Shown piece by piece: positions 17,684 to 27,688 of a stretch of 64,000 nucleotides of DNA. The first letter of the stretch is position 1. Each line of letters starts with the position of its first letter. The position numbers and the translations under genes are program-made. Source of the DNA: Methanosarcina barkeri 3 (GTDB lineage Archaea > Halobacteriota > Methanosarcinia > Methanosarcinales > Methanosarcinaceae); NCBI RefSeq assembly GCF_000970305.1, contig NZ_CP009517.1, positions 3,844,001 through 3,908,000 of the forward strand, in the 5' to 3' direction. Under the pieces are notes generated by a model, which worked only from the letters and a program-made list of their open reading frames with translations, did not search any database and was not told where the DNA came from.

Positions 17684-20600
17684 TTATACTTCTTTTGGGT
17701 TAATCGGTAAAGTAAAGTAGAAGGTTGCACCTTTACCAAGTTCGGATTCTACCCATATATGTCCACCATGTCGCTCTACAATTTTCTTACAAATTGCAAG
17801 CCCTATTCCTGTTCCCTGGTATTCTTCCTTTTTATGAAGCCGTTTGAAAACTTCAAAAATTTTCTCCGAATACTTGGGATCAATTCCAATTCCATTATCC
17901 TGTACTGAAAATAACCATTCACCCACTTTATTTTCTACAGAAATTTTCTTTGCAGAAATATGGATTTTCGGTGCTTCCTCACCGTGGAATTTTATCCCAT
18001 TGGCGATCAGGTTTTGAAATATCTGCGCTAGCTGGGTGTTATCTACCGTTACTTGAGGTAAAGGATCACAGGTAACAGTAGCTTTATTCTGTTTAATATA
18101 AAGATATAAACTGGATAGTACCTGATTCAAAATGAGTTCGGAATCCGTAGGTTCAGGTTCTCTTGCTCTTGTAGTCACTCGAGAAAACTCTAAAAGATCA
18201 CTTATCAGGACTTGCATACGAGAAGCCCCATCGACTGCAAAATAGATGTATTTATCAGCTTTTTCATCAAGTTTGCCCTGATATCTTCTTTGTAAAAGCT
18301 GCAAATAACTTGATATCATCCTCAAGGGCTCTTGTAAATCGTGAGATGAAACGTATGCAAACTGTTCTAACTCATCGTTTGAACGTTGAAGTTCTTCTAA
18401 TTTCAGTTTTAGGGTCTCTTCTGCTTTTTTACGCTCGGTGATATCTCTAATTATCACTGCTATCTTTACAGTACCGTTTTTATCGTGGAATAATGCACTT
18501 GACATCTCACCGGGAAAGATTGTACCGTCTTTCCTTCTGTAATTTAGTTCCCCCTTGAACTTGCCTGTCCTGGCTCTCTCCTCCAGAACAAACTGTAGTC
18601 TAGGGTCGGATGTATCTACAACCCCATCCCTTCCAACTTTGATGATCTCTTTCTCGGTCATCCCGAAGATCCGGCAAGCTTCGGGATTAGCTGCATGAAT
18701 GGTTCCATCCGGCGAAGTAAGAACAACTGCATCAATGCTGCTTTCGAAGAAAGTCCTGTACTTCTCCTCACTTTCTAGCAAAGCTTCCTCTGCCTTTTTA
18801 CGCTCGGTAACGTCAATACTCATCTCAAGAATTAATGGCGAACCATCAACATCAGTGAACGGGAAATTGTAAACATCAAGCACGCTTCCATTCTGAGTGG
18901 TGACTTCCCAATTGTGGGGTTGGCCTGTTTCAAGTACTTTATATGCCTCACAGAACTCGCAGGGCCTGGTAAACCCAAAACGAAGTTCATAACAGTGCTG
19001 ATTCTCACTATATTCGCCAAATTTCTCACGGAAGCTACGGTTGGTGAAGGCGTAATGGTGGTCAGGTGTTAATAAGCATATCATTGTTGGCAGCGTTTCT
19101 AGCACATCAAAGAGCCGGCGCCGTTCAACCACGACAGCTTCGGCAACTTTACGACGTGCTTCACTCTCCAGCAGCGCCTCTTCGGCCCTCTTGCGTTCAG
19201 TGATGTCGTTCCAGGCAACGATGCCACCGGCAATATTTCCTTCGGCATCTCGAATGGGAGCAGCATTGCAAAGCAGGGATAACTTCCCTCCAAATGTGTT
19301 CAACTGGACTAGCTCGACGTCCCTGACTACCTCACCTTTTTGGATTGTTCTGGCAAGCGGTACATCATCGATTGCCAGGGGAGTTATCCCATCAGGTTGA
19401 TAAACCGCCCATTGATTAATTACCTCCCCGACAGACTTGTGGACATGAGCGCTGCCCAGTAGTCTCTCACCATGTCGGCTGACCATACGCATCCGACCTG
19501 ATGCGTCGGCTATGCTAATGCCTACAGGCACGTGTTCCATCAGAGCTGCGAGCAACCGATCACCCTCTTCCGCCTTCATTAACGCATTCCGTAGGTTTTC
19601 CTCAGCTCGCTTGCGCTCGATAGCCACGGATACCTGGTCGGCTACTGTACTCATGAGGGCAAGCTCGTCTTCCTTAAAGCCCTTCTTGCTCCTCGTACCA
19701 AAGGATAATGTGCCTACTGTATGATTTCCAATATGAAGTGGTTGACATGAATATGCCTGGATCCCCATTGACCGAACAAGATCAGCACGCTTATCCTCGT
19801 TATTCTGCACATCTTCGGAGACAATACGGCAGCCCTCAAGGGCCACACAACCACAAATTGCCACCCCTTTATCCAGCCACTCAATCTCTTTAGCTGCCTC
19901 CGTGTTTATCCCGGCGTAAGCGTTGAGACGTAGCCTGCCCTCAGTCTCATCGAAGACGTAATTAAAGAATACATTACAGTTCAGGTGGTGCATCACTTTC
20001 TCGGCGATGCTCTGGATCGTTTTCTCGGGGTCTTTGCTAGAAAGGAGAAGAGCATTAGCTTCACTCAGTAGTTTAAAGCGTTTCTCGCTTTCTCGCAACA
20101 TCTCCTCAGATCGTTTACGCTCGGTGATGTCGCGCACGATAGCCCACATCGAGATTGGTTGGCCTGCTGCATCGACTGATAATATGGCTCGCAGTTCCAC
20201 TGGAATGACCGTTCCATCTTTCAGCCGATACTCCTTCTCGTAAACATCAGAGTATCCGCGCGGGATGATCTGTTCCCTGACAATGCGATCTTCGACAGCA
20301 TGCCAGCACTCAGGAGTCAGTTTCTGATAAGTCAGAGTGCACAGTTCCTCGGGTGAGTATCCTAGCATCTGGCAATAGATATTATTGAAGTTAATAATTC
20401 GTCCGTCCATGCTGACCTGCACAAAGGCATCACGTAAGTTATCGTGCAACAGCCGATAACGTGCCTCAGATTGGCTTAGTGCCTTATTTGCTTTCTGGAG
20501 TTCTTGAGATTGAGTTTGCAATTCCTCAGATTTCACCTGAAGGTTTTCATATGCCTGCTGTAATGCGTCTTCGATTTTTTTGTATTTCGTCGTTTCACGT

Positions 20601-22366
20601 AACGAAAGAACCAGACCTGTTATGGTTCCGCAGTCGTCCTTGACCGGTGCAAGGCTCCAGTCCCAATATGTGATTCCGCATTCGGGTTGATCAGGATAGA
20701 CAAATTGCTTGTCCTTGTAGAAGACCCCTTTACCGGTGTCTCGGACCTGCCGGAAAATTGCTTCATTTTCCTCATTGGGATATAGAGCAAAATGGTTTTT
20801 CCCGACCATATCTTCAGGTTTCATATTGCACGCTTCGGCATAAGCGGAGTTGACCCATACAAAGTTGAACTGAGAATCTAAAAGGACCAGCATAACGTCA
20901 GTGGCCTGCATGATACTCTCAAGTAAATTCCGTTCTCGTTGCAGGGCTTCTTCGGTCTGCTTACGCTCGGTGATATCTTCTATCAGGGCAAGACCAGAAG
21001 CCTCATTATTACTTCCGAGAAAATTAGTACCAATAAGTCGTATCCAGATTATCCTGCCATCTTTACGAACATAGCGTTTCTCAATTTCGTAATGATCACG
21101 TTTACAGGCTTTTAACTCTAAAATTAAAGGCATTTCAATGTTCAGATCGTCCGGATAAGTGAATTCCGAAAAGAACTTATTTTGAAGTTCCTCCTTTTCA
21201 TAGCCTAGCATGCGTTCTACTGCAGGATTGCTTTGTATTACTCGCCCTTCCAGGTCCCCTACTATAATACCCATTTTAGAACGCTCGAAAATAGAGCGGA
21301 AATTTTTTTCACTTATATCCAAAACCTTTTCTGCTCGCTTTCGGTCGGTAACGTCTCTCCAGAATACGGAAATACCTGATCCAGATGGATAGATGCTTAC
21401 CCAGTACCATTTTTCCAGAACCAGACTTTTGATCTCGAAATTAGCTGGCAGCCGAGTTTCCATGACCTTCCTATACGTTTCCTCAAACTTGCTATTAACC
21501 ATATAAGGAAACTTTTCCCAAATGCATTCCCCTATTAACTCTTCAGGCTCGAAATTACCATTACATGCAGCACGCTGGTTGATATATGTGAATCGCCACT
21601 CCTTATCCAGCTCAAAAAACCCATCTTGAATACTGCTCAATAAATCGTTAAGATGTTGTTCGCTTCTTATTAAAGCGATTTCCATCTGTTTGCGCTCAGT
21701 AACATCCTGGGCAGTACCGATTAGCTTCATCGGCCTGCCGTTATCATATATCGTTATCGCTTCGGCATGGATGAGCCGTTTTTTATTGTTAGGCAAAATC
21801 ACCTGATAGTCTAGATTATAAGGTGTGTTTCTCTTGATTGCCTCGTCCAGAGCATCCAGAACCCTTTGCCTGTCTTCCGGAACAAGCAAGTTAATGTACT
21901 GCTGGAAGAACGTATTCGGGTCAGGTACGAGGCCGAAAATACGATAAAATTCGTCAGAACCGGTTACCAAATTGCTTTCCAGATCCAACTCCCAGCTGCC
22001 CACATGAGCAATTTCCTGGGCTTTTTTCAGATCGGACTCATTCTTTCGCAGTTTTTCTTCAGTCTCTTTCTGCTCACTTATGTCGAATCCATAAATGTTT
22101 ACGCATTCTTCTTCGGGTAACGGGTGAAACGAGACCGAGTATGTCTTTTTTCCCACATTAAGCTCTATTTTTTCAGAGCTATTCTGGAAAATTACTTTCT
22201 GTATAATTTTTTCGACATGTAGAGGTATCCTTTCTCCAACTCTCACTCTCCACTCTTGCAGTATGGGCTCACCAGCCTCATTTGAGTAAATAAGTGTTCC
22301 GTTATTTGCTACACTAAGTACAGGATTTGGATTTTTTGCAGGAAATTGTTCCATTTTTGTTTTCAT
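17684..22366 (-). CDS. Giant multi-PAS/GAF sensor histidine kinase
   Basis: A 1560-residue soluble kinase. The N-terminal module (1-105) matches that of the 9817 kinase (EQFPAxNPNPVLSVA). About five PAS/PAC modules follow (~110-600), then a coiled coil, another PAS (~630-755), a GAF domain (~760-925, with CGCVALEGC) and three more PAS modules (~930-1310). The HisKA segment SSHDLQEPLRMISSYLQLL has its phospho-acceptor His at ~1340. The HATPase domain is at ~1430-1555 (FQNLIANGIKFH, DNGIGID, GTGIGLAICKKIVERHGG). The kinase core differs from the HisKA_2 type of the 9817 kinase although the N-termini match, so the two genes share only their sensory front end. No receiver protein is encoded nearby. 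The start ATG follows GGGAA. Signals are unknown. Confidence 0.93.
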   Translation of the reverse strand: MKTKMEQFPAKNPNPVLSVANNGTLIYSNEAGEPILQEWRVRVGERIPLHVEKIIQKVIFQNSSEKIELNVGKKTYSVSFHPLPEEECVNIYGFDISEQKETEEKLRKNESDLKKAQEIAHVGSWELDLESNLVTGSDEFYRIFGLVPDPNTFFQQYINLLVPEDRQRVLDALDEAIKRNTPYNLDYQVILPNNKKRLIHAEAITIYDNGRPMKLIGTAQDVTERKQMEIALIRSEQHLNDLLSSIQDGFFELDKEWRFTYINQRAACNGNFEPEELIGECIWEKFPYMVNSKFEETYRKVMETRLPANFEIKSLVLEKWYWVSIYPSGSGISVFWRDVTDRKRAEKVLDISEKNFRSIFERSKMGIIVGDLEGRVIQSNPAVERMLGYEKEELQNKFFSEFTYPDDLNIEMPLILELKACKRDHYEIEKRYVRKDGRIIWIRLIGTNFLGSNNEASGLALIEDITERKQTEEALQRERNLLESIMQATDVMLVLLDSQFNFVWVNSAYAEACNMKPEDMVGKNHFALYPNEENEAIFRQVRDTGKGVFYKDKQFVYPDQPECGITYWDWSLAPVKDDCGTITGLVLSLRETTKYKKIEDALQQAYENLQVKSEELQTQSQELQKANKALSQSEARYRLLHDNLRDAFVQVSMDGRIINFNNIYCQMLGYSPEELCTLTYQKLTPECWHAVEDRIVREQIIPRGYSDVYEKEYRLKDGTVIPVELRAILSVDAAGQPISMWAIVRDITERKRSEEMLRESEKRFKLLSEANALLLSSKDPEKTIQSIAEKVMHHLNCNVFFNYVFDETEGRLRLNAYAGINTEAAKEIEWLDKGVAICGCVALEGCRIVSEDVQNNEDKRADLVRSMGIQAYSCQPLHIGNHTVGTLSFGTRSKKGFKEDELALMSTVADQVSVAIERKRAEENLRNALMKAEEGDRLLAALMEHVPVGISIADASGRMRMVSRHGERLLGSAHVHKSVGEVINQWAVYQPDGITPLAIDDVPLARTIQKGEVVRDVELVQLNTFGGKLSLLCNAAPIRDAEGNIAGGIVAWNDITERKRAEEALLESEARRKVAEAVVVERRRLFDVLETLPTMICLLTPDHHYAFTNRSFREKFGEYSENQHCYELRFGFTRPCEFCEAYKVLETGQPHNWEVTTQNGSVLDVYNFPFTDVDGSPLILEMSIDVTERKKAEEALLESEEKYRTFFESSIDAVVLTSPDGTIHAANPEACRIFGMTEKEIIKVGRDGVVDTSDPRLQFVLEERARTGKFKGELNYRRKDGTIFPGEMSSALFHDKNGTVKIAVIIRDITERKKAEETLKLKLEELQRSNDELEQFAYVSSHDLQEPLRMISSYLQLLQRRYQGKLDEKADKYIYFAVDGASRMQVLISDLLEFSRVTTRAREPEPTDSELILNQVLSSLYLYIKQNKATVTCDPLPQVTVDNTQLAQIFQNLIANGIKFHGEEAPKIHISAKKISVENKVGEWLFSVQDNGIGIDPKYSEKIFEVFKRLHKKEEYQGTGIGLAICKKIVERHGGHIWVESELGKGATFYFTLPINPKEV

Positions 22367-22990
22367 ATTTCCCTTCAGACTCCCTTGTTTAACGGCAATA
22401 GGCTTACATTCAATAACCGCTAAGAATTATTCTTATCTGTATATTAGTCTTTATTTATTTTCTATTAAATTAAAACCGTTTATTAACTGTACATTAAAAA
22501 TAGCTTTTATAAAAGGAAAGGATCAGAATTTGATTTGGAATAAAAATACCCGACAATTGATCGGACAAGCTATGAATATTAAATAAAAAGGGGTACAATA
22601 ATTGTTTTAGAAATTTTTACTTTAAACTCGTATTTAATGACTCAAGGCTAGGTTGTAAGTATCATATAATGAGGAAATGGTACCAAGTACTGAGACAATA
22701 AACCAGTTTAATGATTGCTGGAGTGTTAAAGAGATCAGTCACATTGTAAGACCCCAGCTAAAAAAGTAGCTACTGATTTTGCAGGCTTATACAAATGGAA
22801 AAAAATTCTTAGTATAGGTAGTATAGCGGGACCATATGGAAAAAGCAGTGCCGTAAATTTGCAGTAAATTCAAATTCAGATTTTTGTGTATCATAGGTAA
22901 TGAATCTTAAGATATGGAATTTTCTACCCAATAACTTTTTGAGATTTGCGATTTTTCAGAATGATATTTTAGAATGGTTATCTAGAATGA
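22367..22990. other. Intergenic region with gene remnant
   Basis: About 620 bp upstream of the kinase start and downstream of the 22991 ATPase. It includes the decayed fragment at 22527-22700; otherwise I see no gene. Confidence 0.6.
22527..22700 (+). pseudogene. Decayed fragment homologous to 52516-52780
   Basis: Shares AATACCCGACAA, an AAGCTA-TATTTAAATAAAAA-like stretch and the coding-like phrase SYL-x-x-QG-x-VVSI with the fragment at 52516-52780. Here the frame is broken by several stops. The parent family is not recognised. Confidence 0.5.
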
Positions 22991-23719
22991 TTATTCTAAT
23001 AAAATGTTAAGTATCTTCTGCGTATTATTTAGAAAAGATTTCATAACTTGATAATGTTCTGTTTCTTCATAACCTATTTGTTCAAATCCGTCTTTAATCT
23101 GGTAGATCACGGCCTGGGGGTATGCCATTATTATCGGTGAATGCGTCGCAATAATAAACTGGGACCCTTCTGTTACTAACTCATGAATTCTGGTAAGCAT
23201 AGACATTTGCCGTGACGGTGATAACGCTGCTTCAGGCTCGTCTAATATATAGATACCTTCACCAGTAAATCTATTTAAAAATACTGAGAAGAACGCTTCT
23301 CCATGGGATTGTTCGTGTAACGAACGGCCACCATAAGAATTGATTGCGCCCAAATCATCTACATTTGAAGCAAAATTGTAAAAGCTTTCTGCCCTTAAGA
23401 AAAAACCAGTACGAGGTTTTCTGGTACCTTTAATAACTTTTATATAGTTACTTAAGTTGGAATGTGTTGCTCTAGATGTAAAATTAAAATTTTTTGTTCC
23501 ACCTTCTGCATTAAACCCATATGCAACAGCTATTGATTCTAAAATTGTAGATTTCCCGGAACCATTTTCTCCAATAATAAATGTGACTTTAGGATGAAAT
23601 GATAGTGAATGTAGATCTCTTATAGCAGGTAAATTAAACGGGTATTCAGAAAAAGAAGGTATATTTTCTCTATTTAATTCTATAGATCTTATGTATTGTT
23701 CTAGTTTACTGGATTTCAT
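22991..23719 (-). CDS. AAA/ABC-class ATPase (RecF/AAA_21-like)
   Basis: A 242-residue single-domain ATPase with Walker A IIGENGSGKST (~50), an ABC-like signature EQSHGEAF (~138), Walker B GIYILDEPEAALS (~158) and the H-loop ATHSP (~195). It has no long coiled coil and no nuclease domain, so it is the short stand-alone form of this ATPase class. Related proteins work in DNA repair, toxin systems or defence; the role here is unknown. The start ATG follows GGAGAT. It is downstream of the MoxR operon on the same strand but separated from it by 324 bases. Confidence 0.85.
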   Translation of the reverse strand: MKSSKLEQYIRSIELNRENIPSFSEYPFNLPAIRDLHSLSFHPKVTFIIGENGSGKSTILESIAVAYGFNAEGGTKNFNFTSRATHSNLSNYIKVIKGTRKPRTGFFLRAESFYNFASNVDDLGAINSYGGRSLHEQSHGEAFFSVFLNRFTGEGIYILDEPEAALSPSRQMSMLTRIHELVTEGSQFIIATHSPIIMAYPQAVIYQIKDGFEQIGYEETEHYQVMKSFLNNTQKILNILLE

Positions 23720-23917
23720 AATCTTATCTCCACAATAATAAGTCTATGAAGCCGTTCTTAAGTAATTGACGACATTGATGTCGTGATAGACTCTATCCTT
23801 TGGAAAAAAATACATTTATCTAAGAAGAAATATATAATAAGTGGATGTGCCAAAAAGTCAGCAAACTCTCCAGCAAACTCTTTTACTCATATATTTCTTG
23901 AAATTACAAAAAAGAAT

Positions 23918-23977
23918 GAGAGGTTTACAGTCTTTGTTCTTCCTTTAGAGCAGAACAAAACACTGGTTGAACCTCTC
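23918..23977 (-). terminator. Long imperfect hairpin after the MoxR operon
   Basis: Outer arms GAGAGGTT / AACCTCTC and inner arms TGTTCT / AGAACA form a ~60-nt hairpin in the gap between the last MoxR-operon gene and the 22991 ATPase. It could end the operon transcript. The 23720-24043 gap has no supportable gene. Confidence 0.5.
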
Positions 23978-24043
23978 TTGTTTCTCGATCTTATCAAACG
24001 ACTGAGTTTCAACTCTCCCACTTTTATTTCTATAGCAATATGT

Positions 24044-25621
24044 TCAATTATTTTCATCCTTCATAGTGTTCTTAATAGTCTTAATCATCTCCTCAAACTC
24101 ACCGTCATCAGGCATATGTTTTGCAAATTCGACGAGGCTGGACAGTTGTAAGTATCTGTCGAATTTCTCGTATTCTATGCCTTTATTTTTCAGATAATTT
24201 ATCAGTTCGGAGTTTGTAACTTCTTTCTTTAATCCGTATTTATAGCTCAGGTACAACCGCAGGGCCTGTGCAGCAGTTCCATAAGCTTCTTTGAACTGCT
24301 TTTCTTCATAGAGCGATACTGCTTTTTCAACAAGTTTTCCTGCTTCTTCCCTGAAGTCAAAATTTTCTTGCTTAAGTTGTATCTTTTCCTCAACTAACAT
24401 TTTTTGTTCCTTTTTACCTGAATATTTGTTGTACACCAGATAAGCAAGAACAAGCAATATCAGAATTCCTATAAGATAGATAGGATAAAGGTTCCTTTCC
24501 TGCTCTCTTACAAGTTCGACATTATCAACACTGCCGTTTACAAATCCGGCATTTATCTGAGCTGTTTCATTGTTGGCATTTTCATATTGTATCTGAAGAG
24601 CAGTAGTGTTGTTCTCCTGTGAAAACGTTGAATCCACTTCGTTAAAACCATCATCTTGCAATTGCTTCAGATACTTTTGGAAGTCCTTATTCTGAGAAAG
24701 CGAGTCTCTCATTTTTTGCCTGTCTTCTGCCGTATCCGTCTGCAGATTCTTCATTGTACCATTATTCATATCTCCTTGAATGCTTGCCTTATCACCATTT
24801 TGTTTTTCATAGCTTGCCGTAAAGGTTCCTGTATTATTTGATGAAGGATTAGCATTCATGGACGTCAAATTGTATCCTCGATCCGATAATTCCTGATTTG
24901 CCTTTTGGAAGTCCTGGGAAGCTGCAATTTGCTGCTGGAACTGCTGCTGCGTTTCTTGCTGTTGTTGTACCTGCTTTTGCATCTGCTCTTTTAGTGCTGA
25001 AGTATCCTGGTCCGGTTGACTGTTTTGTGCAGCCTGCTGGGGGGTTTGCGCTGAAGATTGCTGATTGGCCATCTGTTGCATCATTTGCTGCATTTGCTGT
25101 TCTTGTTGTGCCATTTGCTGTTCTTGTTGTGCAAACGGGTCCGTTGTTTGCTGTGTGGAGGATGCTTCCTGTGAAGAACTCTGCATCGGATTGGCCTGAT
25201 TTTGTTTATCGGATTCATTTTCAACAAAGTGTATGGCGATATTACCAAGATTGACAACTTTGCTTCCGTTATCATCGTAATTGAAATTGAGTGATACATT
25301 CAAAGTTTCAGGCTTATCGCTGCTACCGAACCCAAGATTAACCGTGGAATTGCCTTTGTTTACCTGGAGGCTCGTTGATTTGGAATTGGAGCTTGAAAAG
25401 TGAACCGATCCGCTGTTAATTTCCTGTGTGATTGTGTATCCCAGGATGCCGTTTATATCATTATTACCTGAATTAGAAATATTAAGAGGAATATAGGCTT
25501 GTTCTCCGACCAGGAAATAATAATCTTTTTGAGGAATTGAAAATGTTATATTCCCTTCGGCATAAGCTACAGGTGCCAGTAGCAAGAAAAGTGAAAAAAT
25601 GGCAATGGATTTTCTTATCAT
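24044..25621 (-). CDS. BatD-like membrane-anchored protein with Gln-rich linker
   Basis: A 525-residue protein with a signal peptide (1-21, ending AYAEG). An extracytoplasmic beta-rich domain (~25-130) is followed by a long Gln/Met/Ser-rich segment (~140-225). Two repeated ~60-residue units resembling DFQK-x-L-x-x-G follow (~235-360), then a single membrane helix (~378-396). The cytoplasmic helical domain (~400-525) includes LVEKAVSLYEEKQFKEAYGTAAQALRLYL. This layout resembles BatD of aerotolerance-type operons. The start overlaps the end of the VWA gene by four bases (ATGA), so translation is coupled. It probably works with the MoxR ATPase and the VWA proteins in envelope protein assembly; this is inferred from operon type. 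Confidence 0.8.
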   Translation of the reverse strand: MIRKSIAIFSLFLLLAPVAYAEGNITFSIPQKDYYFLVGEQAYIPLNISNSGNNDINGILGYTITQEINSGSVHFSSSNSKSTSLQVNKGNSTVNLGFGSSDKPETLNVSLNFNYDDNGSKVVNLGNIAIHFVENESDKQNQANPMQSSSQEASSTQQTTDPFAQQEQQMAQQEQQMQQMMQQMANQQSSAQTPQQAAQNSQPDQDTSALKEQMQKQVQQQQETQQQFQQQIAASQDFQKANQELSDRGYNLTSMNANPSSNNTGTFTASYEKQNGDKASIQGDMNNGTMKNLQTDTAEDRQKMRDSLSQNKDFQKYLKQLQDDGFNEVDSTFSQENNTTALQIQYENANNETAQINAGFVNGSVDNVELVREQERNLYPIYLIGILILLVLAYLVYNKYSGKKEQKMLVEEKIQLKQENFDFREEAGKLVEKAVSLYEEKQFKEAYGTAAQALRLYLSYKYGLKKEVTNSELINYLKNKGIEYEKFDRYLQLSSLVEFAKHMPDDGEFEEMIKTIKNTMKDENN

Positions 25622-26568
25622 TGCAGTATCCTTCCTTTTCCGTATCTATAATATATCTGGATAAGTAATGCCAGAAGCGCTGCAAAGAAGAACCAGTCTT
25701 TGATGTTTGTTTCTTCTTTCTCTCTTTTTATGTTCTCGCTGATGTTCTTGTAAATTTCATCCAGTGTTTTGTCATCGACAGATTTGAAATATTTTCCTCC
25801 GGTATCATTTGCAATGGCCTGCAGTGTAGCTTCATCAAGTTCTGCATACTGAGGGTTCCCAAACCAGTCGTACCCAAGTAACACATTATTGTTTGAACCC
25901 ATACCGATAGTGTAGACCTGAATGTTGTTAGCTTTCGCATACCGGATCGCTTCATCAGGGCTAATATAACCTGCATTACTCACACCGTCACTTAACAATA
26001 TGATTACTTTTTTCTTGTTCGGAATGGAAGAAGCCATGTCAATCCCAAGGCTAAGCCCATCCCCTATAGCAGTGCTGCCTTCTTTCGGTGCAATATTGCG
26101 AAGTTTTTCAATTACTTTATCTTTATCAGGACTCAAATAAGCTGCAGTGGTAGCTCCGGACTCAAAAGTAACAATTCCCGCATAATCCTTACTTTTAAGA
26201 GAATTAATCAGTATTTCAGCCGAGGATTTCGCTGCTTCCAGCCTTGATGGGGTGTAATCCTGGGCCTGCATACTTCCTGAAACATCCATTACCAGTACAA
26301 CATTTACTCCTTCTTTGGTCTGTTCCAGAGGGATATGAGGATTTGCAAAACCTATTATCATCAAGCCGATGGCTACCAGCGACAGATAAAAAAGATGTAC
26401 ATCTCTTTTTGACTTTTTAGTGTCACCTAATGCGGATTTGATAAAGGCGAGGTTACTGAATTTTATCGCTTCGTTCTTTTTCCGTATCCTGGCCTTTTTA
26501 TGAAAATAATAAATAAGAGGAATTATCAGCAAGAATGCAAGAATATAAGGAGAGTCAAAACCTGTCAT
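25618..26568 (-). CDS. VWA-domain membrane protein (BatA-like)
   Basis: A 316-residue protein. Two N-terminal hydrophobic segments (~8-22 and ~57-75) are followed by a von Willebrand factor A domain with an intact MIDAS: DVSGSM (~95), a Thr in the TFESG/TAAYLS region, and LLSDGVSN (~195). A final membrane helix lies at ~292-308. It is very likely a metal-dependent binding protein at the membrane, partner of the MoxR ATPase. It sits four bases after DUF58 and overlaps the BatD-like gene. Confidence 0.9.
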   Translation of the reverse strand: MTGFDSPYILAFLLIIPLIYYFHKKARIRKKNEAIKFSNLAFIKSALGDTKKSKRDVHLFYLSLVAIGLMIIGFANPHIPLEQTKEGVNVVLVMDVSGSMQAQDYTPSRLEAAKSSAEILINSLKSKDYAGIVTFESGATTAAYLSPDKDKVIEKLRNIAPKEGSTAIGDGLSLGIDMASSIPNKKKVIILLSDGVSNAGYISPDEAIRYAKANNIQVYTIGMGSNNNVLLGYDWFGNPQYAELDEATLQAIANDTGGKYFKSVDDKTLDEIYKNISENIKREKEETNIKDWFFFAALLALLIQIYYRYGKGRILQ

Positions 26569-26572
26569 TATC

Positions 26573-27448
26573 TTATCTCCTTACTTTTCTGGTCCTGAAG
26601 AATTTCTTAAGTGCGATTTCATATGGTTCATCCGTAACAAGGTCAACCATGTCGACCTTCATTTTTCTGAATAGTTTTTGTAAGGATTCATTATGTTCCA
26701 TGACAAGTTCTGCATAGCGTATCCTGAACTCTTCGTTGGAAGTATCTACCAGAAGTTGCTCACCGGTTTCTTCATCTTCCAGTTCGATAAAACCAACGTC
26801 AGGAAGTTCATGTTCACGCTTGTCAGTTACTCTTAATGCTACGATATCATGCCTGTTTTTCATCACTTTAAGAGGTTTTGAAAAGTCATCAGAACAAAAA
26901 TCCGAGATTACAAAAACGATACTTCTTCTTTTGAGCAGCATAGCAATGGCTTCCATACTGTTCATGATGTCTGTTCTTTTTGCAACAGGTTCATAAGAAA
27001 TCAATGTGCTGAGCAATTTAAGAACATGTTTCCTGCCTTTTCTGGCCGGGATGTACTTTTCAATCCCTTCGGTAAAAATAAAAAGCCCGACATTATCATT
27101 ATTTTCCATAGCTGCAAACATCAAGCTTGCTGCTATATCTATTGCTTTTTGCTTTTTTGTGATGTTACTTCCGAAACTTCCGGAAGCCGACATATCTATA
27201 GCAAAATATACACGCAGGTCTCTTTCTTCAACAAACTCTTTAATAAAAGGACGATTGAACCTTGCAGTAACCTTCCAGTCAATTGCACGGACATCGTCAC
27301 CTGCCCTGTATTCTCTGATCTCGGAAAAATCGATACCCTGACCCTTGAACACAGAATGATAGTTTCCAGTGATCAGTCCCTCTACCTGTTGTTTTGTGCT
27401 GATCTCTATACGCTTTACTTGCTGAATAACTTCTTTTGCACGCTGCAT
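26573..27448 (-). CDS. DUF58-domain protein
   Basis: A 291-residue cytosolic protein with the DUF58 signature GQGIDFSEIREYRAGDDVRAIDWKVTAR (~35-65), followed by a VWA-like fold (FAIDMSASGSFG, VISDFCSDD). The ATG at 27448 (MQRAKEVIQQVKRIEI) is preferred because family members begin at this point. A GTG nine bases upstream is possible; neither has a clear ribosome site. DUF58 proteins almost always accompany MoxR ATPases, as here. Confidence 0.9.
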   Translation of the reverse strand: MQRAKEVIQQVKRIEISTKQQVEGLITGNYHSVFKGQGIDFSEIREYRAGDDVRAIDWKVTARFNRPFIKEFVEERDLRVYFAIDMSASGSFGSNITKKQKAIDIAASLMFAAMENNDNVGLFIFTEGIEKYIPARKGRKHVLKLLSTLISYEPVAKRTDIMNSMEAIAMLLKRRSIVFVISDFCSDDFSKPLKVMKNRHDIVALRVTDKREHELPDVGFIELEDEETGEQLLVDTSNEEFRIRYAELVMEHNESLQKLFRKMKVDMVDLVTDEPYEIALKKFFRTRKVRR

Positions 27449-27464
27449 ATAGCACACAACCCGA

Positions 27465-27576
27465 TGTGATTTGTAAAATATGTGATTTGTAAACTATGTG
27501 ATTCGTAAACTATGTGATTAGTAGACTATGTGATTCGTAGACTATGTGATTCGTAGACTATGTGATTTATAGACTT
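27465..27576. repeat. 16-bp tandem array between MoxR and DUF58 genes
   Basis: Seven copies of ATGTGATT(C/T)GTA(A/G)ACT with a 16-bp period, directly upstream of the DUF58 start. It lies inside the operon, so it may affect mRNA coupling between moxR and the following genes. Confidence 0.93.
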
Positions 27577-27688
27577 TTTCACTAGCGGAAAATTTGCAGA
27601 TTAGTCCTTCTTCAGATTAGTCCTTTTTCACTGGTGAAAATCTTGATTTTGTCGCTCTTTGGTCACTCTTTGGTTGCTCTATGGTCGT

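Noticed and set aside
23783-24151. 122-residue plus-strand frame between the AAA ATPase and the BatD-like gene
   Set aside because: Overlaps the 3' end of the BatD-like gene and a hairpin; no recognisable domain.
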